Notes: generated by a model not told the origin, from the letters alone. DNA of 64,000 nucleotides from Pseudomonas denitrificans (nom. rej.) (GCF_008807415.1 NZ_CP043626.1:5804501-5868500), one strand, 5' to 3'; numbered from the stretch's first letter, positions 19,667 through 28,732 are shown. Numbers and translations are program-made.

Positions 19667-21114
19667 GCTTGCGCTCGTTCGGAATTCTGACCCTGCTGGC
19701 GCTGCTGAGCGTTCTCGGCGGCTGCGCCACCAACCCGGCCACCGGCAAGTCTGACTTCGTGATGATGAGCGAGCAGAGCGAGCTGGAGATGGGGCAGAAG
19801 TACAGCCAGCAGATCGCCCAGCAGTATCCGCGCTATGAGGACGGCAAGTTGCAGGCCTACGTTCAGCAGGTCGGCGAGCGCGTCGCCCGCGCTGGCGACC
19901 GGCCCAACCTGCAATATCACTTCACGGTCATCGACACCCCCGACATCAACGCCTTCGCCCTGCCCGGCGGCTACATCTATATCCACCGCGGGCTGATGGC
20001 GTACCTGGGCTCCGAAGCGGAACTGGCCGCCGTGCTGGGGCACGAGGTCGGCCACGTCACCGCGCGCCATAGCGTGCGCCAGCAGAGCCAGTCCAGCGCC
20101 TGGGGCATCCTCGGTCAGGCCGTGGCCATCGGCACTGGTGTCGGCGCGGCGGCGGACCTGACCAACGTGCTCGGCACCGCCTTCGTGCGCGGCTATGGCC
20201 GCGACATGGAGCTGGAGGCCGACGGCCTGGGCGCCAAGTACCTGGCCCGTGCGGGCTATGACCCCACCGCCATGATCCAGGTGGTGCGGGTGCTGAAGAA
20301 CCAGGAAGACTTCGCCCGCGACGAGGCCGCGCGCAAGGGTCAGGCGGCTCAGCCGGTCGGCTACCACGGGTTGTTCGACACCCACCCGGACAACGACCAG
20401 CGCCTCAAGCAGGTCATCGGCCCGGCCCAGGCCCTGGCTGGTAACAGCCAGCACGAGATCGGCGCCGAGCGCTACCTGAAGGCCATCGACGGCATGCCCT
20501 TCGGCGACTCCGCCTCCAGTGGTGTGCGCCGTGGGCAGAGCTTCTACCACTCGGAGCTGGACTTCACCCTGACCTACCCGTCGGGCTGGGGCATCCTCAA
20601 CCAGCCGACCGCGCTGGTGGGCTACACCGCCGACCAGCAGGCCTACATCGGCATGAAGCTGGTGCCCCGCGAAGGCCAGCTGACCCCGGCGGAATACCTG
20701 CGCAAGGGCGCTGGCGGGCGGTTATCGAACGAAGAAAGTTTCCAGCAAGCCGGTCTCGACGTCGCCACCGGCGTGGTGCCCGGCTCGCCCGCCCGCCGCG
20801 CCGCGGTGATCTACCAGAAGGACCGCACCTACCTGTTCATCGGTGTGGTCAAAGGTCGCGCCTCGCTGGAAAGCGAAGACGACCACTTCATGCAGGTCAT
20901 CCGCAGCTTCCGGCCGATGCGCGCCGACGAGCAGAAACTCGCACAACCGCGCCGGATCGCCGTCATTCAGGTCAAATCCGGGCAGACTGTCGAGCAGTTC
21001 GCGAAGGCTGAATCCGGTCCGGAATCTGACTCGATAAATCGTATACGTTTATTGAATGACTTGTATCCAACTGGTCAGCCAAAAGCTGGCGACTGGCTGA
21101 AAGTCGTACGCTAG
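19663..21114 (+). CDS. M48-family metalloprotease lipoprotein with LysM-like C terminus
   Basis: The 484-residue protein has a lipoprotein signal ending LSVLGGC (Cys about 21). An M48 peptidase domain follows with zinc motif HEVGH (VLGHEVGHVTARHS) and the third ligand region ELEADGLGAKYLARAGY. A C-terminal segment (VIQVKSGQTVEQFAKAES and GDWLKVVR) resembles LysM. The architecture suggests an outer-membrane-linked protease of the LoiP/BepA type acting on misfolded envelope proteins. Its ATG overlaps the nuclease stop (ATGA), so the two are a translationally coupled pair. A specific substrate cannot be inferred. Confidence 0.9.
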   Translation: MSLRSFGILTLLALLSVLGGCATNPATGKSDFVMMSEQSELEMGQKYSQQIAQQYPRYEDGKLQAYVQQVGERVARAGDRPNLQYHFTVIDTPDINAFALPGGYIYIHRGLMAYLGSEAELAAVLGHEVGHVTARHSVRQQSQSSAWGILGQAVAIGTGVGAAADLTNVLGTAFVRGYGRDMELEADGLGAKYLARAGYDPTAMIQVVRVLKNQEDFARDEAARKGQAAQPVGYHGLFDTHPDNDQRLKQVIGPAQALAGNSQHEIGAERYLKAIDGMPFGDSASSGVRRGQSFYHSELDFTLTYPSGWGILNQPTALVGYTADQQAYIGMKLVPREGQLTPAEYLRKGAGGRLSNEESFQQAGLDVATGVVPGSPARRAAVIYQKDRTYLFIGVVKGRASLESEDDHFMQVIRSFRPMRADEQKLAQPRRIAVIQVKSGQTVEQFAKAESGPESDSINRIRLLNDLYPTGQPKAGDWLKVVR

Positions 21115-21143
21115 AGGTCTTGACAGCAGGGGCTTGGGCTACC

Positions 21144-21172
21144 TTGGCAGGTGCGGGGTTTGTGCGTATGCT
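21144..21172 (+). promoter_or_regulatory. Sigma70 promoter of maeB
   Basis: TTGGCA (21144-21149), a 17-bp spacer and TATGCT (21167-21172) lie 45 bp before the maeB ATG. Confidence 0.65.
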
Positions 21173-21217
21173 CGGACCCCCGTCTGTCCAACAAGCAACA
21201 AAAGCGGAAGTGCCCAA

Positions 21218-22486
21218 ATGTCTGATCTCAAGACCGCTGCCCTCGAATATCACGCCCAACCCCGCCCCGGTAAACTGAGCGTCGAGCTGACCAAGCCGAC
21301 CGCCACCGCCCGCGACCTGTCGCTGGCATACAGCCCGGGCGTCGCCGAGCCGGTGCGCGAAATCGCGCGTGATCCGGAACTGGCCTTCAAGTACACCGGC
21401 AAGGGCAACCTGGTCGCGGTCATTTCCGACGGCACCGCCATTCTCGGCCTGGGCAACCTCGGCCCGCTGGCCTCCAAGCCGGTCATGGAAGGCAAGGGCG
21501 TGCTGTTCAAGCGCTTCGCCGGTGTCGACGTGTTCGACATCGAAGTCGACGCCGAGAGCCCGCAGGCCTTCATCGATACCGTCAAGCGCATCTCCATCAC
21601 CTTCGGCGGCATCAACCTGGAAGACATCAAGGCACCCGAGTGCTTCGAGATCGAGCGCGCGCTGATCGAGCAGTGCGACATTCCGGTATTCCACGATGAC
21701 CAGCACGGCACCGCCATCGTGACCGCCGCCGGCATGCTCAACGCGCTGGAAATCGCCGGCAAGAAGCTGGAGACCGCGAAGATCGTCTGCCTGGGCGCCG
21801 GCGCCGCCGCCATCTCCTGCATGAAGCTGCTGGTGAGCATGGGTGGCAAGGTCGAGAACATCTACATGATCGACCGCCAGGGCGTGATCCACGCCGGCCG
21901 CAACGACCTGAACCAGTACAAGGCCGTGTTCGCCACCGAGACCGACAAGCGCACCCTGGCTGACGCCCTGGAAGGCGCCGACGTATTCGTCGGCCTGTCC
22001 GGCGCCAACCTGCTGAGCCCGGACGATCTCAAGCGCATGGCGCCGAACCCGATCGTCTTCGCCTGCTCCAACCCGGACCCGGAAATCAAGCCGGAACTGG
22101 CCCACGCCACCCGCGACGACGTGATCATGGCCACCGGCCGTTCGGACTACCCGAACCAGGTCAACAACGTACTGGGCTTCCCCTTCATCTTCCGCGGTGC
22201 TCTGGACGTACGCGCCACCCGCATCAACGAAGAAATGAAGATCGCCGCCGCCCTGGCCCTGCGTGACCTGGCCAAGCTGCCGGTGCCCAAGGACGTGTGC
22301 GACGCCTACGGCGTGAGCGCCATCGAGTTCGGCCGCGAGTACATCATTCCGAAGCCGATGGACAAGCGCCTGATCACCGTCGTTTCCGATGCCGTAGCCA
22401 AGGCTGCCATCGAGACTGGCGTGGCGACCCTGCCGTATCCGAAGCACTACCCGCTGCAGTCGGTGGAAGACGTCTTCAAAGGCTGA
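21218..22486 (+). CDS. maeB: Malic enzyme (short form, NADP-type)
   Basis: The 422-residue enzyme oxidatively decarboxylates malate to pyruvate and supplies NAD(P)H. Visible landmarks are SLAYSPGVAEPV, the catalytic Lys region GKGNLVAVISDGTAILG, the metal-binding FHDDQHGTA and the nucleotide-binding GAGAAAISCMKLL. It ends where the phosphotransacetylase-like domain of the long MaeB form would begin, so it is the short form. It is a single-gene unit with its own promoter and a strong terminator. From memory, its PAO1 counterpart is PA5046, the last gene of the left syntenic block. Confidence 0.96.
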   Translation: MSDLKTAALEYHAQPRPGKLSVELTKPTATARDLSLAYSPGVAEPVREIARDPELAFKYTGKGNLVAVISDGTAILGLGNLGPLASKPVMEGKGVLFKRFAGVDVFDIEVDAESPQAFIDTVKRISITFGGINLEDIKAPECFEIERALIEQCDIPVFHDDQHGTAIVTAAGMLNALEIAGKKLETAKIVCLGAGAAAISCMKLLVSMGGKVENIYMIDRQGVIHAGRNDLNQYKAVFATETDKRTLADALEGADVFVGLSGANLLSPDDLKRMAPNPIVFACSNPDPEIKPELAHATRDDVIMATGRSDYPNQVNNVLGFPFIFRGALDVRATRINEEMKIAAALALRDLAKLPVPKDVCDAYGVSAIEFGREYIIPKPMDKRLITVVSDAVAKAAIETGVATLPYPKHYPLQSVEDVFKG

Positions 22487-22503
22487 TTCCGTCTGATTTG
22501 AAG

Positions 22504-22530
22504 AACCCCGCCTCGGCGGGGTTTTTCTTT
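22504..22530 (+). terminator. Rho-independent terminator of maeB
   Basis: An 8-bp stem (22504-22511 with 22516-22523) with a CTCG loop is followed by TTTTCTTTTT, 18 bp after the maeB stop. Confidence 0.92.
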
Positions 22531-22666
22531 TTCCGCTGAAGGAAACGAAGAGTTACCGATTAATGACTGAAGGCAGAGGCCTTCGGAACGCACCGGACTA
22601 TCCTTCCCCGCTCATGCATTGACGCGTCCGCTGCCCTGGAGCGGGCCGGGCGCATGGGGGAGCATC

Positions 22667-23440
22667 ATGAATCGGACTTTGCTGGCAGTCGCCACCCTGG
22701 CGGCCAGCGCCGCGCTCATCGGTTGCGCAGGGGCACCGCAAATGAGCTGGGATCGGGTAGGGGATTCGGCGCAGCGCGCGGTCACCAGTGCCGACGTCTG
22801 GGCCCCGGTGGCCGGCGCGGCGGTGATCGCTGCCGGTGGCTGGGACCATCAGTGGCAGAAGTCGGCGAGCAACCACGACTGGTTCTTCGGCGGCGACGCC
22901 AACCAGGCGGCCGACCGCATGCTCAACCTCGCCACCGGCCTGAGCGTCGTCACCGCCCTGGTGGCTTCGCCCAAGGACGTGAGCAGCGAGGAGAAGTGGA
23001 GCTGGCGCGGGCGCAACCTGACGCTGCTGGCGGCGGACCGCTACGCCGTAACCGGCTTCGTCGAGGAAGCCAAGGAATGGTCCGGGCGCGAGCGGCCGGA
23101 CGGGATTCCCGACGACTCCTTCCCGTCCAAGCACACTGCCGTTACCGCCGTGCACACCAGTTTCACCCGCCGCAACCTGGACTACATCGACATGGACCCG
23201 ACCTGGCGCTACACCGCCAAGGCCGGCCTCTACACCCTTGACGGGCTGACCGCGCTGTCGCGCGTGGAAGGCGACAAGCACTATCCCACCGATGTGCTGG
23301 TGGGGATGGCGGTCGGCAACTTCTTCGCCAACTTCACCTACAACCTGTTCCTCGAAGGCCCGGAAAGCGAGCGCTACAACGTGACCGTGGTGCCGGAAAC
23401 CGGCGGCGGGATGAGCTTGCGCGCGGCGATGCTGTTCTGA
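22667..23440 (+). CDS. PAP2-superfamily phosphatase-like lipoprotein
   Basis: The 257-residue protein has a lipoprotein signal (SAALIGC, Cys20) and a PAP2 domain. The signature is recognisable as KEWSGRERP, SFPSKHTAVTAV and SRVEGDKHYPTDVLVG, which supply the Lys/Arg, SxH and H-D elements of the vanadium-haloperoxidase-like active site. Unlike most PAP2 lipid phosphatases it is not clearly polytopic, so it is probably a periplasmic anchored phosphatase acting on lipid-linked or small phosphate esters. GGGGGAG precedes the ATG. It stands apart from its neighbours. Confidence 0.85.
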   Translation: MNRTLLAVATLAASAALIGCAGAPQMSWDRVGDSAQRAVTSADVWAPVAGAAVIAAGGWDHQWQKSASNHDWFFGGDANQAADRMLNLATGLSVVTALVASPKDVSSEEKWSWRGRNLTLLAADRYAVTGFVEEAKEWSGRERPDGIPDDSFPSKHTAVTAVHTSFTRRNLDYIDMDPTWRYTAKAGLYTLDGLTALSRVEGDKHYPTDVLVGMAVGNFFANFTYNLFLEGPESERYNVTVVPETGGGMSLRAAMLF

Positions 23441-23502
23441 GGTTGGCGCGACGCCGTGGGCAGCGTCTAGTCTTGAAAGCTTCTCTCTGGACGACAAGCC
23501 CG

Positions 23503-24237
23503 ATGCCGTTGCGCCTGCTGCTGATCCTCTTGTTCCTGTGCGTTACCAGCGCGGCGCGGGCCGGGGAAGTGCTGCGCATCGCGGCGGACCGCTGGCCGCC
23601 CTACGCCGATCGCCAACTGCCCGGCAACGGCGTGGCGGTGCATCTGGTGCAGGCTGCCCTCAAGCGCGCCGGGTACGCCAGCGAGTACATCGAAGTGCCC
23701 TGGCCGCGCGTGCTGCACGGCGTGGCGAATGGCGAGTACGACCTGGTGGCGGATGCCTGGTATTCGCCGGAGCGGGAATCCTTCGCCGTGTACTCCGAGC
23801 CCTACCTGGTCAACCGCGTACGCCTGATCAAGCGCCAGGGCTCGCCCATCACCTTCGCCAGGCTGGCCGATCTCTACCCGTACCGCATCGCCATGGTGCG
23901 CGGGTATGCCTATTCCGAGGCGTTCAACAACGATCCGAAACTGCAGCGGGTGCCAGTGTTCAGCTTCGTCAACGCGGCGCTGATGCTGCAGGCCGGGCGG
24001 GTGGACCTGACGCTGGAAGACGAGATCACCGCGCGCGTGCACTTCAATGGCGACCTCGCCGAGCTCAAGGGCCAGCTGGAATTCCTGCCGGTGCCGCTGA
24101 CCGAGAATGGCCTGCACATTCTGGTCGGCCGGCATGTGCCCGACCACGCGGCAATCATAGCGGCGTTCAACAAGGCGATCCGCGAGATGCACGAGGACGG
24201 CAGCTACGACGAGCTGATGCGCGAGCACGGGCTTTAG
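23503..24237 (+). CDS. Periplasmic substrate-binding protein, amino-acid ABC type (SBP_bac_3)
   Basis: The 244-residue protein has a signal peptide (MPLRLLLILLFLCVTSAARA) and a family-3 solute-binding fold beginning EVLRIAADRWPPYADRQLPG. The usual domain-closing elements are present (NGEYDLVADAWYSPERESF and GRVDLTLEDE). There is no adjacent permease or ATPase gene, so it may serve an unlinked transporter or act as a stand-alone sensor, as many such Pseudomonas proteins do. The ligand cannot be read from the sequence. Confidence 0.88.
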   Translation: MPLRLLLILLFLCVTSAARAGEVLRIAADRWPPYADRQLPGNGVAVHLVQAALKRAGYASEYIEVPWPRVLHGVANGEYDLVADAWYSPERESFAVYSEPYLVNRVRLIKRQGSPITFARLADLYPYRIAMVRGYAYSEAFNNDPKLQRVPVFSFVNAALMLQAGRVDLTLEDEITARVHFNGDLAELKGQLEFLPVPLTENGLHILVGRHVPDHAAIIAAFNKAIREMHEDGSYDELMREHGL

Positions 24238-24262
24238 CCGTCGCTGTGTTCCCTTGCAGACC

Positions 24263-24298
24263 GTAGGGCGCATAACGCGCCAGCGTTATCCGCCCTAC
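24263..24298. repeat. GTAGGGCGCATAAC palindromic repeat, short copy
   Basis: GTAGGGCGCATAACGC pairs with GCGTTATCCGCCCTAC across a four-base loop with one mismatch. It is the compact form of the elements at 10773-10850 and 40736-40808 and lies in the convergent gap between the binding-protein gene and the FUSC gene. Confidence 0.85.
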
Positions 24299-24347
24299 AA
24301 GGGTTTCGCGGACGGAGTCCGCTCCTGCGCAGCAGGAAGTTTCGACG

Positions 24348-26543
24348 TCAGGCGGCCTCGATCTGTTCCGCGCCGATGTCCTTCTTCAGCAGGTGCGCCG
24401 CCAGGGTGCGCAGCGGCGTGAGCTGTCGGCAAATGAGTGCCAGCTGGGTCTGCACCAGCCGGTGGGCGTCGTCCTGTTCCTCGGGCAGTTCTTCCAGACG
24501 CTTGGCCAGCGCGTCTTCCTCGTCGCTGTAGATTTCCACCGCGCGTCGTTCGTTGAGGCGCGCGGCGATGTCGTCGAGGCTGCTGGTCAGGCGTTCGGCG
24601 GCCTCGGCGATGAGGTCGTCGTTGACGTCCGGCGGCAGCTGGTTGCGGTGCGCGCCGAGGGCGGAGAGGTAACTGAGCAGGGTGTGCGAGAGCACCAGGA
24701 AGCGGAAGCCGATCTCCGCGTCCTTACGGAAGTGACCGGGCTCCAGCAGCATGTTCGACAGTGTGGTGGAGAGCGTCGCGTCGGCGTTGTGCGCGTTGCG
24801 CCGTGCGGTGCGGTAGGCGAGGTCGTCGCGCTTGCCGTTGGCGTACTGCTGCATGATTTCCCGCAGGTAGCGGCTGTTGCACGCCAGGGTGCCGCCGACC
24901 AGCCGGTGCAGGCTGCGCCCGTGCCAGTCGGGCAGCACCAGGAATACCGCAATGCCGGCGATCAGCGCGCCGAGCAGGGTATCGAACAGGCGCGGCAGGA
25001 TCAGCCCGTAGCCGTCGCCCACCTGGTTGAAGCAGAACAGCACCAGCAGGGTGATCGCCGCCGTCGCCAGGGTGTAGCGCGTGCTCCGCGTGGCGAAGAA
25101 GGCGACCCCGGCAACCACTGCCAGCAGCGACTGGATCAGCGGGTTGGGGAACAGGTCGATCAGTGCCCAGCCCGCCACCAGGCCGACCAGCGTGCCGAGG
25201 ATCCGCTGCACCATGCGGATGCGCGTGGCGCCGTAGTTCGGCTGGCAGACGAATACCGTGGTGAGCATGATCCAGTAGCCCTGGGTCGGGTGGATCAGGT
25301 GCAGCATGCCGTAGCCGGCGGCCAGTGCCAGCGACAGGCGCAGGGCGTGGCGGAACAGCAGTGAGGTCGGCGAGACCTGCAGGCGGATGCGCTCCAGCGC
25401 GTCCTTGAATGAGCGGGGGGAGCGGTCCAGCAGTGTGCTGTCCTGCTCGTCGTCGAGCATGTCCGGATTGCTCGCGCCGCTGAGCTTGCGGTCCAGGGTG
25501 GTGAGGTTGGCCGCCAGCGCGCCGAGCGAGCGCAGCAGTCCGCGCCAGGCCGGGTTGCCCTGCTGGCGCAGGTACTCCAGCGAGGCGTTGAGGTCGGCCA
25601 GGGCCAGTTCGCTGTCGTTGTAGTCGAACGGGTGGCGCAGCTGGATCGCCTTCGCCAGGGCCTTGCACGCCTTGCCCTGCTGGTTGAGCAGGCGCTGGCA
25701 GCGGAACAGCACGTCGCTGTGGAAGAAGGCTTCGGCCAACTGGTTGTATGGGTAGTGCGAGGAGCTGGCGCGCTCGTGGACGTCCTGGGCGATGAAGTAG
25801 AGCTTCAGGTAACGGCTGATCTTCGGGCTCGGCCTGCCGTGGGACAGGCGCGCGAGGATGGTTTCCTTGGCCTGGTTGAGCGCCACCACGACCCGCCCGT
25901 TCTGCCGCGCCAGCGCCAGGCGCTGGGCTTCGACGTCGAGCTGGCGCAGCGGCTCCAGCAGGGTCGACTTGATCTTCAGGTACTCGCCCAGTTCGAGGAA
26001 CAGTCTGGCCAGGCTCTGTTGCACCGGCTGGTTGGCGAACAGTGCGTTCCACAGCACCGAGAGCAAGCCGTACCAGAGCGCGCCGGCCACCAGCAGCAGT
26101 GGTTCGTGCCAGAAGTCGGTGGGCGTGCCGCCGCGCTGGTCGACGCCGATCATGGTGTAGATCGACAGGATCAGGGTCGCCGAGGCGATCGCCGCATAGC
26201 GCTCGCCGAGGGCGCCGAGCAGGGTCATGGCGAAGGTCGAGAGCGCGAGCCCGGCGACGAACAGCGGCGGGTAGGGGAACAGCAGTTCCACTGCCAGCGA
26301 GGCGATGGTGAAGCACGCGAGGGTCACCAGCAACGCCTGCAGGCGGCCCAGCCAGTGGTCGTCGGTTTCCGCCAGGGCGCTGGCGATGACCCCGAGGAAC
26401 AGCGGGATCACCAGCTCCGGCCGACCCTGCAGCCAGCACGCGAGCATGACCCCGCTGAGGGCGACGAACACCCGCAGGCTGTAGGCGAACTTGTCCAGCG
26501 CCCAGAGGCGCCGCAGAGACTGGAGCAGTGGGGAGGAGAGCAT
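24348..26543 (-). CDS. FUSC-family (YccS/YhfK-like) inner-membrane protein
   Basis: The 731-residue protein has two hydrophobic blocks of about six membrane segments each (roughly 20-165 and 395-530). They are separated by a soluble helical domain and followed by a C-terminal cytoplasmic domain. This is the duplicated aromatic-acid-exporter-like layout of YccS proteins, in which the second block is the FUSC_2 repeat (GYWIMLTTVFVCQPNYGATR). Transport substrate is unknown; relatives export aromatic acids. It is the first gene on the far side of the synteny break after maeB. Confidence 0.88.
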   Translation of the reverse strand: MLSSPLLQSLRRLWALDKFAYSLRVFVALSGVMLACWLQGRPELVIPLFLGVIASALAETDDHWLGRLQALLVTLACFTIASLAVELLFPYPPLFVAGLALSTFAMTLLGALGERYAAIASATLILSIYTMIGVDQRGGTPTDFWHEPLLLVAGALWYGLLSVLWNALFANQPVQQSLARLFLELGEYLKIKSTLLEPLRQLDVEAQRLALARQNGRVVVALNQAKETILARLSHGRPSPKISRYLKLYFIAQDVHERASSSHYPYNQLAEAFFHSDVLFRCQRLLNQQGKACKALAKAIQLRHPFDYNDSELALADLNASLEYLRQQGNPAWRGLLRSLGALAANLTTLDRKLSGASNPDMLDDEQDSTLLDRSPRSFKDALERIRLQVSPTSLLFRHALRLSLALAAGYGMLHLIHPTQGYWIMLTTVFVCQPNYGATRIRMVQRILGTLVGLVAGWALIDLFPNPLIQSLLAVVAGVAFFATRSTRYTLATAAITLLVLFCFNQVGDGYGLILPRLFDTLLGALIAGIAVFLVLPDWHGRSLHRLVGGTLACNSRYLREIMQQYANGKRDDLAYRTARRNAHNADATLSTTLSNMLLEPGHFRKDAEIGFRFLVLSHTLLSYLSALGAHRNQLPPDVNDDLIAEAAERLTSSLDDIAARLNERRAVEIYSDEEDALAKRLEELPEEQDDAHRLVQTQLALICRQLTPLRTLAAHLLKKDIGAEQIEAA

Positions 26544-26666
26544 GCGCGTGCGGGACTTCCGGATGTCTGCCGCTCAGACTAGCGGATCGCTCCGGGCGCG
26601 GCTATCGCGAGCGCGACAGACCTTGGTGTTGGTGACGTCGAGTGCGGAAATCCGCACCGCAGGTCC

Positions 26667-26716
26667 CTGCAGGAGCGGGCCATGCCCGCGATCGCGCGCA
26701 TGGCGCGCTCCTGCAG
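26667..26716. repeat. REP element beside dbpA
   Basis: An 11-bp perfect inverted repeat (CTGCAGGAGCG at 26667-26677, CGCTCCTGCAG at 26706-26716) encloses the Pseudomonas REP core GCGGGCCATGCCCGCGATCG. It lies downstream of dbpA and upstream of the FUSC gene on the minus strand. Confidence 0.8.
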
Positions 26717-26729
26717 ATGAATGCCGAAG

Positions 26730-28106
26730 TCAGAGGATGCGCGCCTTGAACGAGCGGCCCTTGATCTTGCCTTCGTTGAAGTGCTTCAGCGCCTGCTTGG
26801 CGATCTCGCGCTCCACGGCGACAAAGGCCTGGAAGTCGAAGATGGCGATCTTGCCGACCTGGGTGCCCTTGAGCCCGGCGTCGCCGGTCAGCGCGCCGAG
26901 GATGTCGCCGGGACGCAGCTTGTCCTTGCGCCCGCCGGCGATGGCCAGGGTGGTCATCGGCGGCAGCAGCGGGGTGTCGTTGGCCTTGAGGAAGTCGATG
27001 CGCTCCCAGTTCAGCGGTGCACCCTGCAGGTCTTCGATGGCCTGCGCGCGGTTGGCTTCGGCGGGGGTGACCAGCGACAGCGCCAGGCCCTTTTCGCCGG
27101 CACGTCCGCTGCGACCGATCCGATGAATGTGGATCTGCGCATCGCGCGACAGTTCGACGTTGATCACCGCTTCCAGTGCGGCGATGTCCAGCCCGCGCGC
27201 GGCCACGTCGGTGGCCACCAGCACGCTGCAGCTGCGGTTGGCGAACATGGTCAGCACCTGGTCGCGCTCGCGCTGCTCCAGATCGCCGTGCAGGGCCAGG
27301 GCGGAAATCTTCCGGGCGTTGAGCTGCTCGACCACTTCCATGCACTGCTGGCGGGTATGGCAGAACGCGACGCAGGACTGCGGGCGGAAATGCTGAAGCA
27401 GGCGGACGACGGCATCGAGGCGCTGCTTGGGATCGATCTCGTAGAAGTGCTGCTCGATCTGGCTGTCGTCGTGCAGGGCTTCCACTTCCACGCGCTCGGG
27501 ATTCTTCAGGAACTTCGCCGCCAGCTGGTCGATACCCTCGGGGTAGGTGGCAGAGAACAGCAGGGTCTGCCGGCGCGCCGGCGCCTGGCCGATGATGTCG
27601 GCGATGCTGTCGTAGAAGCCCATGTCGAGCATGCGGTCGGCTTCGTCGAGTACCAGGGTGTTCAGGCCATCGAGCTTCAGGGTGCCGCGGCGCAGGTGTT
27701 CCTGGATGCGGCCGGGCGTGCCGACCACCACGTGGGCGCCGTGCTCCAGCGAGCCGATCTGCGGGCCGAAAGGCGTGCCGCCGCACAGGGTCAGTACCTT
27801 GATGTTGTCGGCGGCGCGGGCCAGGCGGCGGATTTCCTTGGCCACCTGGTCGGCCAGCTCGCGGGTCGGACACAGCACCAGTGCCTGGCAGCCGAAGTAG
27901 CGCGGATTCAGCGGGCTGAGCAGACCGATGCCGAAGGCGGCGGTCTTGCCGCTGCCGGTCTTGGCCTGGGCGATCAGGTCGCGGCCCTTGAGGACCGCCG
28001 GCAGGGCGGCGGCCTGGATCGGCGTCATCTCGCGATAGCCGAGAGAGTCGAGGTTGGCCAGCAGGTCGGCCGACAGCGCGAGACTGGAAAATGCGGAGGT
28101 GGTCAC
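26730..28106 (-). CDS. dbpA: DbpA, DEAD-box RNA helicase for 23S rRNA
   Basis: The 458-residue helicase remodels helix 92 of 23S rRNA during 50S assembly. It has AKTGSGKT (motif I), PTRELADQV, TPGRI, VLDEADRMLDMGF (DEAD), SAT, the HRIGRSGR motif VI and the C-terminal DbpA RNA-binding domain (about 385-458, ILGALTGDAGLKGTQVGKI). The GTG at 28106 gives the N terminus MTTSAFSSLALSADLL, which matches family members; upstream in-frame ATGs extend into the divergent cold-shock leader and are less likely. No strong ribosome site is visible. Confidence 0.95.
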   Translation of the reverse strand: MTTSAFSSLALSADLLANLDSLGYREMTPIQAAALPAVLKGRDLIAQAKTGSGKTAAFGIGLLSPLNPRYFGCQALVLCPTRELADQVAKEIRRLARAADNIKVLTLCGGTPFGPQIGSLEHGAHVVVGTPGRIQEHLRRGTLKLDGLNTLVLDEADRMLDMGFYDSIADIIGQAPARRQTLLFSATYPEGIDQLAAKFLKNPERVEVEALHDDSQIEQHFYEIDPKQRLDAVVRLLQHFRPQSCVAFCHTRQQCMEVVEQLNARKISALALHGDLEQRERDQVLTMFANRSCSVLVATDVAARGLDIAALEAVINVELSRDAQIHIHRIGRSGRAGEKGLALSLVTPAEANRAQAIEDLQGAPLNWERIDFLKANDTPLLPPMTTLAIAGGRKDKLRPGDILGALTGDAGLKGTQVGKIAIFDFQAFVAVEREIAKQALKHFNEGKIKGRSFKARIL

Positions 28107-28352
28107 GAAGGGAGCCCGGGTGAATCCATATGGCCGCGCAGTGTAGCAGGAGAGCACCCTCAGGAGGGCTGAGAAGCTGATATGGCAAGGGTTTGAGGCC
28201 ACTCGTCCGATTTTCTCCAGGTGCTGATCCGCGGTTTTTTCAAGAGATTCGCTTTCCGCAGATTTTTGTCGTAGAGTTTCCGGACTGTGTTTGCATGGGT
28301 CGCCGTCGATCGTGACCTGATGCGGTCGGTTATTCCACCCCGTCCTGCTCGA

Positions 28353-28421
28353 CTCCTTGTAACTCCTTGCAACTCAGTTCCTGGCCATTCGTGGCTAATT
28401 TTAAAAATACGTTCCAAGGAG
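28353..28421 (+). promoter_or_regulatory. Cold-shock leader with two anti-Shine-Dalgarno repeats
   Basis: Two tandem copies of ACTCCTTG (CTCCTTG at 28353-28359 and 28363-28369) are each exactly complementary to CAAGGAG (28415-28421), the ribosome site of the cold-shock gene. Pairing would enclose about 45-55 nt and hide the site. This suggests translational control by leader structure, possibly temperature dependent; that is inference. Confidence 0.5.
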
Positions 28422-28427
28422 AACACC

Positions 28428-28637
28428 ATGTCGAATCGTCAGAACGGCACCGTCAAGTGGTTCAACGAGACCAAAGGCTACGGCTTCATTACCCCGGAAA
28501 GCGGCCCGGACGTGTTCGTACACTTCCGCGCTATCGAAGGTAACGGCTTCAAGACTCTGGCCGAAGGCCAGAAAGTCACCTTCGAAGTCGTGCAGGGCCA
28601 GAAAGGCATGCAGGCCGAGCGCGTACAGGTAGCCTAA
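28428..28637 (+). CDS. CspA-family cold-shock protein
   Basis: The 69-residue OB-fold nucleic-acid chaperone has RNP1 (KGYGFITPE) and RNP2 (VFVHFRAI) and begins [17 protein letters not shown]. It binds single-stranded RNA and prevents structure formation. AAGGAG lies 7 bases before the ATG. The leader from the divergent dbpA gene is over 200 nt, as is common for regulated csp genes. A good terminator follows. Which Csp paralogue it is cannot be told from this window. Confidence 0.96.
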   Translation: MSNRQNGTVKWFNETKGYGFITPESGPDVFVHFRAIEGNGFKTLAEGQKVTFEVVQGQKGMQAERVQVA

Positions 28638-28660
28638 ACGCTTCCTGGCGTCAGCCAAGA

Positions 28661-28690
28661 AACCCCGGGTGGAAACATCCGGGGTTTTTT
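28661..28690 (+). terminator. Rho-independent terminator of the cold-shock gene
   Basis: AACCCCGG (28661-28668) pairs with CCGGGGTT (28679-28686) across a 10-base loop and is followed by TTTT, 23 bp after the stop. Confidence 0.9.
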
Positions 28691-28732
28691 ATTGCCTATA
28701 GTGCCGCCATAGCCTTTCCGGAGCCGCCATCC

